64,000 nucleotides of DNA, taken from Methylomarinovum caldicuralii. GTDB lineage: Bacteria; Pseudomonadota; Gammaproteobacteria; Methylococcales; Methylothermaceae. The notes beneath the pieces were generated by a model. It searched no databases. It saw nothing but the letters and a program-made list of their open reading frames with translations, and was not told the DNA's origin. The stretch covers positions 930,001-994,000 of the forward strand of contig NZ_AP024714.1 in NCBI RefSeq assembly GCF_033126985.1, read 5' to 3'. This document shows positions 57,804 through 64,000 of this stretch, one piece after another; positions within the stretch are counted from its first letter, which is position 1; each line of letters opens with the position of its first letter. The position numbers and the translations under genes were made by a program.

Positions 57804-60559
57804 GCGATCAGTTTCAGTCCCGGTGGCAGGGCTTCGCCGAACAGGCGCTGTTCGTCCTCCGCCGACAGCTCCACCACCTCGCTCACCATCGCGATCCACG
57901 AAGCCGGCGCCTTGGCCTGTTTGAGCCGGGCGATGACGGCCTCGCGCAGCTGAGGGTCCACGTCGCGGCTGCGGTCGCCGCAGCGCCGCGCCAGCAGGGC
58001 GGCGGCAAAGCCCAACAGCGGTCGTTTCCGGAAATCCATCGTCAGCAGTTGCCGCAGCCAGTCCTCCACTTCCTCGCGGGGGACGCAGTTGTGGGCGCTG
58101 CCGTAGAAGGGCATCCGGCTTCCCACCCGTCCCAGGGCCCAGGCGGTCTGTTCCGGTTCCCGGGGATTCTGCAGGCGTTTGAGCAGCCAGCGGCCCAGTT
58201 CGGTCTTGGTGCTTGCGGGCAGGTGCTCCAGCACCGCCGCCAGGCGGACGATGTTTTCGTAGCTGCGCTGCTTGCTCAAGGTGGCGAGCTTGCCCTTGCG
58301 GGATTTGACCGGATCGAGGTAGTCGCGAATGTCGGCGTAGAGGGTTTCCTGGGCATGGGCGGGGAGACCGCCGGCGAGGCGGCGCCAGAAGGTCCACCAC
58401 TCGGCCCAGTTCTGGATCACGTTGACGAACTGGAGTCCCGCGGCATACAGGGGCCAGAGCTGATCGATGCGCCAGTCGTCCAGGGGATAACCGAAGCCGG
58501 GACGCAGGCAGAAACCGGTCAGGCCCAGCCAGGCGCGCTCGTGTTCGGCGCTGCGGCGGCGGAACCTGCGTCCTTCCACCAGCGCATCGGCCAGCTCCCG
58601 CAGCAGGGGCATGTCCCAGCGCTGCCGCGGTCCCAGACGCTTTTCCAGTTCCGCGCGCAGGCTTTTGACCAGCCTGGGGGAAACGTCCCGGGATTTCTTG
58701 CCGAAGACCTGGCGGATCAGTCCCAAGGCCTCCTCCAGGTGGGGATGGGAAGCGTCCTGAAGCTTGTGGCTGAGGGGTTGGCGGCGCAGTTCGAAGGTCA
58801 GCTGCCAGCGCTTTTCCGGATCGTCCACGGCGACGCAGTCCAGTTCCAGGGTGCCAACTTCGGTGAGTCGGGCGGCGAGGCGGACCTGAATCTCGCCCTG
58901 GTCTTCCCCGGCCAGCGCCAGCACCAGCGGGGGCAGGGAGGTGAAGCGCTCGCTGTCCAAGGGCAGGACCTCCCCCGGGACGGGGGTGATGTCGTCGCTG
59001 GTAGCGACCAGATGGAAGCGTACCGGACGGCCCAGGCGCAGCGCGAACCGGCGGTCCTGGAGGAGGATTTCCCGCTCCTCCTCGGCGCCGCGGGGCAGCA
59101 GGCATACTCCCTGGGGCTGACCGGTTTCGCTTTCCACCACCAGAAAGTAACTGCGGGGCGAGCCGCCGCCGATCCTGGGTTGCAGCCCGCGGCGGGCCAG
59201 GCCGTAGGCGACCGCCCCGGCGGCGACGGCGAAATCCGGATGGGGATTGTCGAGCCGGCGGATGGGCGTCCGTCCCCAGCGGGAAACCACCGCCAGCAGG
59301 CGTTCGGTGATGACCGGGCTCAGGAACACCCCGCCGTTGAGGAGAATGGCGTCAGGGACCGGTTCGGCCGCCTCGTCTCCCAACGCCTGAGCAGCGGCCC
59401 GGCGGTGGTGGCTGAGGAAGGCGGCGATGTGGCGGGTGACCGCCGGATCGGCCACATAGGGCAGGCCGAATTCCACCAGGCCGCTGCGGACCCCTTCCGG
59501 GTGATCCCGGAGCGAGACTTCGGGGAAGAAGCCGTCGAGGACGATGCGGCGGACCTCCTCGCGGGTGAAAGTGACCGAGCGGGCCGCGCCGATCAGCCTG
59601 CGGCCGCCGCCGAGGACGGTGACCGTGGCGCTGTCGGGGCTGTCTGTGGCCAGCAGGCGCTCCTTGGCCAGGCGGCACTGTTCCACCAGCTGGGCGAACT
59701 CGGCCGGGGACAGTTTGTGGCCCTGGTCGAGCAGGTGTTCCTCGGCCAGATGCGCGAGCATCAGGTCGATGTTGTCGCCTCCCAGGAGCAGATGGTCGCC
59801 GATGCCGATGCGGGTCAGTTCGGGCTGGCCGTCGCCGGGAGCGATGGCGATCAGGGTCAGGTCGGTGGTGCCGCCGCCCAGATCCACCACCAGCAGCAGG
59901 CGGCGGTCGGCGATGGGGGACAGATCGCCGCGGTGGCGGTGGAGCCAGTCGTAACACACCGCCTGGGGTTCCTCCAGCAGGCGGATGCGGGAAAGACCGG
60001 CCTGGCGGGCTGCCTCCACGGTCAGCGTGCGGGCGGCCTCGTCGAAGGAGGCCGGCACGGTGATGACGACCTCCTGGTTCTCCAGCGGGTGGTCGGGGAA
60101 GCGGTAGTTCCAGGCGCCGCGTACGTGGGCCAGGTAACTGGCGCTGGCGGTCAGGGGGGAAACCTTGGGCACCTCCGGCGGCGATCCCCAGGGCAGGATG
60201 TCGGCCAGACGGTCGACCCCCTCGTTGCACAGCCAGCTCTTGGCGCTGGTGACCAGGCGGCCGAGGGATTTGGCCCCCAGGCGGCGGGCCAGTTCGCCGA
60301 TCACGGGGTGCGGCACCGGGTCGCCGATGTCCACCGGCGGCCAGGGCAGGCGGATTTCCTCCGGGTTCAGCTCCCCTTCCGCTGGATGATAGCGCACCGA
60401 GGGCAGCAGCGGCCGCTCCGCCAGTTCCCCGGGGGCGATGAGCTGGGGAATGGCGAAGCGTTCCATCGGCGCCTCGGTGCCGCGGGACAGGTCGGTGTAG
60501 GCGACCAGGGTGTGGGTGGTGCCCAGGTCGATGCCGACCAGATAGCGGGGGTTGGCCAT
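57800..60559 (-). CDS. Hsp70-like protein with long C-terminal domain (DUF3731 type)
   Basis: 919 residues, far longer than DnaK (about 640). The actin-like ATPase core is intact: YLVGIDLGTTHTLVAY (phosphate 1), LLLVVDLGGGTTDLTLIAI (phosphate 2), ILLNGGVF (adenosine), with TVPASFDEAARTLTVEAAR and LLEEPQAVCYDWL. Instead of a DnaK substrate-binding domain and lid, about 450 residues of helical, Trp-rich sequence follow (WAEWWTFWRRLAGGL, LARRCGDRSRDVDPQL), which I recall as the DUF3731 architecture. Clients and co-chaperones are unknown. Last gene of a three-gene operon with a second Hsp70 and a DUF2760 protein. Confidence 0.9.
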   Translation of the reverse strand: MANPRYLVGIDLGTTHTLVAYTDLSRGTEAPMERFAIPQLIAPGELAERPLLPSVRYHPAEGELNPEEIRLPWPPVDIGDPVPHPVIGELARRLGAKSLGRLVTSAKSWLCNEGVDRLADILPWGSPPEVPKVSPLTASASYLAHVRGAWNYRFPDHPLENQEVVITVPASFDEAARTLTVEAARQAGLSRIRLLEEPQAVCYDWLHRHRGDLSPIADRRLLLVVDLGGGTTDLTLIAIAPGDGQPELTRIGIGDHLLLGGDNIDLMLAHLAEEHLLDQGHKLSPAEFAQLVEQCRLAKERLLATDSPDSATVTVLGGGRRLIGAARSVTFTREEVRRIVLDGFFPEVSLRDHPEGVRSGLVEFGLPYVADPAVTRHIAAFLSHHRRAAAQALGDEAAEPVPDAILLNGGVFLSPVITERLLAVVSRWGRTPIRRLDNPHPDFAVAAGAVAYGLARRGLQPRIGGGSPRSYFLVVESETGQPQGVCLLPRGAEEEREILLQDRRFALRLGRPVRFHLVATSDDITPVPGEVLPLDSERFTSLPPLVLALAGEDQGEIQVRLAARLTEVGTLELDCVAVDDPEKRWQLTFELRRQPLSHKLQDASHPHLEEALGLIRQVFGKKSRDVSPRLVKSLRAELEKRLGPRQRWDMPLLRELADALVEGRRFRRRSAEHERAWLGLTGFCLRPGFGYPLDDWRIDQLWPLYAAGLQFVNVIQNWAEWWTFWRRLAGGLPAHAQETLYADIRDYLDPVKSRKGKLATLSKQRSYENIVRLAAVLEHLPASTKTELGRWLLKRLQNPREPEQTAWALGRVGSRMPFYGSAHNCVPREEVEDWLRQLLTMDFRKRPLLGFAAALLARRCGDRSRDVDPQLREAVIARLKQAKAPASWIAMVSEVVELSAEDEQRLFGEALPPGLKLIA

Positions 60560-60562
60560 GGG

Positions 60563-62623
60563 TTACTTTTTGAACGGCCAGAAACCGGCCTTGCGCTCCC
60601 GCTCTTCCCGTTCCTCGGCGGTCTCCTCCCGGGGCGGTGCTGCTCCGGCGGGCGTTTCTTCCGCCGGTGTCTCTGCCGCCGTTTCCTCGGATTCCGACTC
60701 GGCCGGCGGGGTTTCCTCCACCGCTTCGGCGATCACCGCCTCCGACACCGGCGATTCCGGCGCCTGGGGCTGGGCCGGCAGTTCCTGGCCGCGGACGTCG
60801 AATTCGATCTTCCAGCGTTCGCCGGTATCCTTGGCCACCGCCTCGAGGCGCAAGGTGCCGACTTCGGTATAGGTGGCAACCAGGTTCACCGGCACCACTT
60901 CACCGGGCTTGCGGTTCTCCGGCGGCAGGGTGATCTCGATTTCCGCCAGCTCCTGGATTTCGTCCTCGGACCACTGGTCGATCAGGGCGCCGACCGGGTC
61001 GTCGCGGCGCACGGTGGATGCGAAGAAGCGGAACCGCACGGGCTCGCCCACCACCAGGCCGAATTCGTAGGGGGGCAGGGGGGCTTCGGTGCCTTCCTCC
61101 ATGCCGAAGGGAGCGACGCACAGCAGCCGGATCGGCGGCGGGAAGCCGGGAACCGCCGGCATGGCGCTTTCGACGCCCACGTAGTAGGTGGCCGCGGTGC
61201 CGCCGCGGATCCTGACCCCGCCGCCCAGGCGCACGTAGCTGTAATAGGCCGCGCCGCGGGCCACCGCCAGGTCCAGGTCGGCCCCTTCCAGCAGCCGGGC
61301 CTCCGGGGCGCCGTCGGTCTGCAGCCAGTGGTTGACCGCCTCCAGCACCCGCTGGGCGAGAATGTCGGCCTTGAACACCCCGCCGTTGAGCAGGATGGCC
61401 GAGGGATGGATGAAGCGGGCGCCTTCAGGGACGCTGACGTCCTTCAGCTCGTCCACCGCCCCCACCTGGCGGGTGAGGAAGTGGGCCAGATGGACGGTGA
61501 TGCGGGCATCCTGGGCGTAGGGCAGCCCCAAGGTGGTCAGGCCGGTGCGCGGGCGCGAGACCGGTTTTTCGTCGATGGAAACGATGGGGAAGAAGCCGTC
61601 GATCAGGGTGCGCTGGACTTCCTCGCGGGTCAGCTCCGTGCGCAGGGTGCCGCCGATGAGTTTGGAACCACGGCTGGGCACCACCACCGGCACCGCCTGC
61701 AGCTCGGGATCGGCCAGCAGCTTCTCCTTGGCTTCGCGGCAGCCGTGGGTCAGGGCATGGATCTGCCAGGGGTCGAGGCGTTTGCCCTCCTGCTCCAGCT
61801 TCATCTTCACCACGTAGGCCAGGGCCAGGTCCATGTTGTCGCCGCCCAGGAGGATGTGGTCGCCGACGGCCACGCGTTCCAGCTGCAGATTGCCGTCTTC
61901 CTCGGTGACGGCGATGAGCGACAGGTCGGTGGTGCCGCCGCCCACGTCCACCACCAGGATGATGTCGCCCACGTGGACCTTTTCGCGCCACTGCCCTTCG
62001 CTGAGCTGGATCCAGCTGTACAGGGCCGCCTGGGGTTCCTCCAGCAGTACCGCCTGCGCCAGGCCCGCCTCGCGGGCGGCTTCGGCAGTCAGCTCGCGGG
62101 CGGCCGGGTCGAAGGAAGCGGGGACGGTGAGGACCAAATGCTGTTCCTCCAGAGGCGCGTCCGGATGGAGATGGTTCCAGGCGTCGCGCATGTGCTGGAG
62201 GTACTCCAAAGAGGCCTGATAGGGCGATACCCGCGGGACTTCCTCCGGAGCCTCGATGGGCAGGAAGGCTTCCTTGGGATTGACCCCGGCGTGGCACAGC
62301 CAGCTCTTGGCGCTTGAAACCAGGCGGATCGGGGTCTTGCTGCCCAGCTCGCGGGCGAGGACCCCGACGATGTGTTCGACGTTCTCGCGCCAGGGCAGCA
62401 CCCTGTCTTCCGGCCGCAGTTCGTCCGGATGGGGCAGATACAGGAAGGAAGGCAGCTGACGCCGTTCCTCCACCTCCCCCGGGGCGATCAGCTGGGGGAT
62501 GCCCATGGGTTCGACCGGCGCCAGATCGCGGTCGCACTTTTCCAGGTCGGTCCAGGCGACCACGCTGTTGGTGGTGCCCAAGTCGATGCCGACGGCGTAG
62601 CGTTTGTCGTTCTGATCGCTCAT
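60563..62623 (-). CDS. Hsp70 family protein, paralogue with acidic tail
   Basis: 686 residues. ATPase core with YAVGIDLGTTNSVVAW, IILVVDVGGGTTDLSLIAV, AILLNGGVFKADI; close to its neighbour in the first 420 residues, so the two arose by duplication and then diverged. The C-terminal part has a beta-rich region (VNLVATYTEVGTLRLEAV, shared with the neighbour) and an Ala/Glu/Pro-rich acidic tail ending GFWPFKK. It is neither DnaK nor HscA by length and tail. Its ATG overlaps the stop of the DUF2760 gene and its stop lies three bases from the next ATG. Confidence 0.9.
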   Translation of the reverse strand: MSDQNDKRYAVGIDLGTTNSVVAWTDLEKCDRDLAPVEPMGIPQLIAPGEVEERRQLPSFLYLPHPDELRPEDRVLPWRENVEHIVGVLARELGSKTPIRLVSSAKSWLCHAGVNPKEAFLPIEAPEEVPRVSPYQASLEYLQHMRDAWNHLHPDAPLEEQHLVLTVPASFDPAARELTAEAAREAGLAQAVLLEEPQAALYSWIQLSEGQWREKVHVGDIILVVDVGGGTTDLSLIAVTEEDGNLQLERVAVGDHILLGGDNMDLALAYVVKMKLEQEGKRLDPWQIHALTHGCREAKEKLLADPELQAVPVVVPSRGSKLIGGTLRTELTREEVQRTLIDGFFPIVSIDEKPVSRPRTGLTTLGLPYAQDARITVHLAHFLTRQVGAVDELKDVSVPEGARFIHPSAILLNGGVFKADILAQRVLEAVNHWLQTDGAPEARLLEGADLDLAVARGAAYYSYVRLGGGVRIRGGTAATYYVGVESAMPAVPGFPPPIRLLCVAPFGMEEGTEAPLPPYEFGLVVGEPVRFRFFASTVRRDDPVGALIDQWSEDEIQELAEIEITLPPENRKPGEVVPVNLVATYTEVGTLRLEAVAKDTGERWKIEFDVRGQELPAQPQAPESPVSEAVIAEAVEETPPAESESEETAAETPAEETPAGAAPPREETAEEREERERKAGFWPFKK

Positions 62624-63276
62624 AGCTCCACCTCCGCCGGGGCGAGGATGTCAACCCGATGGCCTTCCGACAGCTGCGGCAGCTTCACCTTGACGGCGTG
62701 CCAGCCGCGGTGGACGAGCACGCCCTGGAACGGGGGCTCGCCGACGATGTTGCCGGTGAGGCGGATCTCCGCCGGGTCGAAGCCCTTGGGAATGGTGATG
62801 CGGGTGCCTTCCTCCTCGGGGCGCACCGGCTCGATGTCGAAGTGCTCGTGAAGCACCTTGCGGCAGCCTTCGTGGACGATGCGGGCGGCCGCCCCCACGT
62901 CGGCATCGGAATAGGCGCTGATGTCTTCTTCGAGGAAATCGAGCAGGCGGGCCTCGCTCTGGAACAGTCCCAGAAGCTGCAGGGCGGCGTCCGGGGTGGG
63001 TTCGCGCAGGATGACCGGTTTGGGGGGCGGGGCCGGTTTTTCCGCCTTTTTCTCCTCGCGGACCGCCGCGGGCGGCGGGGTTGGAGCGGGCGTGGGTTTT
63101 TCCACCACCTTTTCGATCATCTGGGGCTGGGCCGGGGCAGCGCTGCGGCGCAGCAGCACCAGCACGGCGACGGTCAGCACCAGAACCAACAGAAACAGTG
63201 TCACGATAAATGCGATCCCCAGGATCAGATGGAGCGCGTCCAGGGTCTGGGGCAGCAGGGAAATGTCGATGTTCAT
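62620..63276 (-). CDS. DUF2760 membrane protein of the Hsp70 operon
   Basis: 218 residues: an N-terminal transmembrane segment (about 17-43), a Pro/Glu/Lys-rich linker (about 50-95) and a soluble domain (PDAALQLLGLFQSEARLLDFLEEDISAYSDADVGAAARIVHEGCRKVL, VLVHRGWHAVKVKLP) that I recognise as DUF2760. The helix would place the soluble domain at the inner membrane, possibly recruiting the two Hsp70 proteins that follow. First gene of the operon; no J-domain or nucleotide-exchange factor is present. Confidence 0.88.
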   Translation of the reverse strand: MNIDISLLPQTLDALHLILGIAFIVTLFLLVLVLTVAVLVLLRRSAAPAQPQMIEKVVEKPTPAPTPPPAAVREEKKAEKPAPPPKPVILREPTPDAALQLLGLFQSEARLLDFLEEDISAYSDADVGAAARIVHEGCRKVLHEHFDIEPVRPEEEGTRITIPKGFDPAEIRLTGNIVGEPPFQGVLVHRGWHAVKVKLPQLSEGHRVDILAPAEVEL

Positions 63277-63329
63277 GCCTCTTCAAGCCTGTCGTTATGA
63301 TTGGGGAGCCTCACTGGGGCGGAATTGTA

Positions 63330-63752
63330 TCATTCCCCCGCCTGCCGGGCTGCCCGCGCCTGGGCTTCCACCGCCATGAGATTGCGCAGCACGAAACGCG
63401 CCGCCTGGGTGCGCTTGCGTTTGAGATAGCGGCGGGTGATGCGGGGATCGACACCCTCGGCGTCGAAGGCGGTGCGGATCGGCTGCAGGCGTTTCTCACA
63501 GCGGCGCAGCAGCGCCTGGGTTTCGTAGCGGGAGTCGCCGCCCCGGTAGCGGTAATGCATCAGCTCGTCCTGAATGCAGCCAAAGTAATCGCGGCTGGCG
63601 GCCATCGCCGTCTGCTTGGTTTCCTCCTGAAGCGTGCTGGGGTTCCATTGCTTCGCCGGTTCTGCCTTCGCCTGCGTGGGCGGTTGGCTCTCGGGCGTAC
63701 CGGCACAGGCGGCCAGCTGCGCCATCAGGGTGAACAGCATGTACCGTATCAT
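63330..63752 (-). CDS. Small putative lipoprotein, unknown function
   Basis: 140 residues. A short signal with lipobox LAAC (Cys16) precedes a polar, helical mature part with two further Cys (FGCIQDELMHYRYRG and LLRRCEKRL) that might form a disulfide. AAGGAGG precedes the ATG with good spacing. I do not recognise the family. Nothing convincing was found between this gene and the right window edge (63753-64000), apart from an unsupported 62-codon frame. Confidence 0.7.
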   Translation of the reverse strand: MIRYMLFTLMAQLAACAGTPESQPPTQAKAEPAKQWNPSTLQEETKQTAMAASRDYFGCIQDELMHYRYRGGDSRYETQALLRRCEKRLQPIRTAFDAEGVDPRITRRYLKRKRTQAARFVLRNLMAVEAQARAARQAGE

Positions 63753-64000
63753 CCGCTACACCTCCTTGGCGAAAGACGCTTGAGGGAGAAATGGGTATGA
63801 CGCTCCCGGCCAGGCTTCAGGGCCGGGGAAGCGGCTCAATAAAATCGATCGCGGCTTATTATGACACGATCTTCCTGTCTCTTCGCCGGTTAGGCTGGAT
63901 CTGCCTTTGCGCAGAGCAGGATGGGGAGGGATCGGGGAACAGAATCTGGAAGGTTCGCGTCAGTTCTGTTCCGGGATGAGGTTCTTTGTTACAGTGGTGG

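Noticed and set aside
57440-62317. Open frame of 1625 codons on the plus strand opposite the two Hsp70 genes
   Set aside because: The opposite strand encodes two proteins with perfect Hsp70 ATPase motifs; the long frame is Gln/Gly/Ala-rich and typical of antisense frames in high-GC genomes.
63791-63979. 62-codon frame at the right edge
   Set aside because: No clear ribosome-binding site, no recognisable sequence and atypical composition; not supportable as a gene.

Overview
The window is GC-rich (about two thirds G+C), densely coded chromosomal DNA from a gammaproteobacterium. The gene order gshB-tonB-yqgE-ruvX-pyrR-pyrB-pyrC', the pilT/pilU pair next to yggS, a MotY-type flagellar protein, UbiK and a CcsA-like gene beside ffh all point to that class. 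The style (Mo-formate dehydrogenase with a twin-arginine accessory peptide, no obvious sugar catabolism) is compatible with a methanotroph or other one-carbon user of the Methylococcales type, but no methane-oxidation gene is present, so the genus stays open. No rRNA, tRNA or CRISPR array was recognised.

Layout. 1-4.7 kb: DUF2797 fragment, comM/yifB, ubiK, glnK, a MarR regulator with a Cys-rich tail, a cytochrome c, and a spermidine-synthase-like gene. 4.7-10 kb: a formate dehydrogenase operon (TAT peptide, alpha, beta, lipoprotein, cytochrome b gamma) invaded by three copies of a palindromic element. 10-12 kb: an endonuclease-less group II intron with its maturase. 12-25.6 kb: a membrane cNMP/rhodanese-like scaffold protein, L33/L28, glutathione synthase, TonB, the pyrimidine cluster with a dead dihydroorotase, PilU/PilT, YggS and a CapD/WbpM-like sugar dehydratase. 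25.6-32.3 kb: an outer-membrane beta-barrel protein with a good promoter/operator, proline iminopeptidase, ubiX, a Uma2 protein, bioA, ppx and a HigBA-like toxin-antitoxin pair. 32.3-38.1 kb: a sigma-28 driven flagellar filament operon (fliC, fliD, fliS, flaG, two FliT-like genes). 38.1-48.4 kb: CcsA-like, ffh, moaA, Uma2, then aceE-aceF-lpd and an alpha/beta hydrolase. 48.4-49.6 kb: a MotY homologue. 49.6-57.8 kb: a complete-looking bacterial ceramide (sphingolipid) cluster. 57.8-63.3 kb: a three-gene operon of two divergent Hsp70 proteins and a membrane DUF2760 protein. 63.3-64 kb: a small lipoprotein.

The observations most worth following are: (1) a family of four palindromic elements whose roughly 53-68-nt core can fold into two conserved hairpins with compensatory changes, while the outer arms are perfectly or nearly complementary within each copy yet unrelated between copies; one copy lies in frame inside a lipoprotein gene; (2) the ceramide cluster (serine palmitoyltransferase, dedicated acyl carrier protein, acyl ligase, NAD-dependent reductase, GNAT-type ceramide synthase candidate, nucleotidyltransferase, MsbA-like exporter); (3) the Hsp70-Hsp70-DUF2760 operon, whose clients are unknown.

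All assignments come from reading the sequence and from recalled family motifs; no database search was run.
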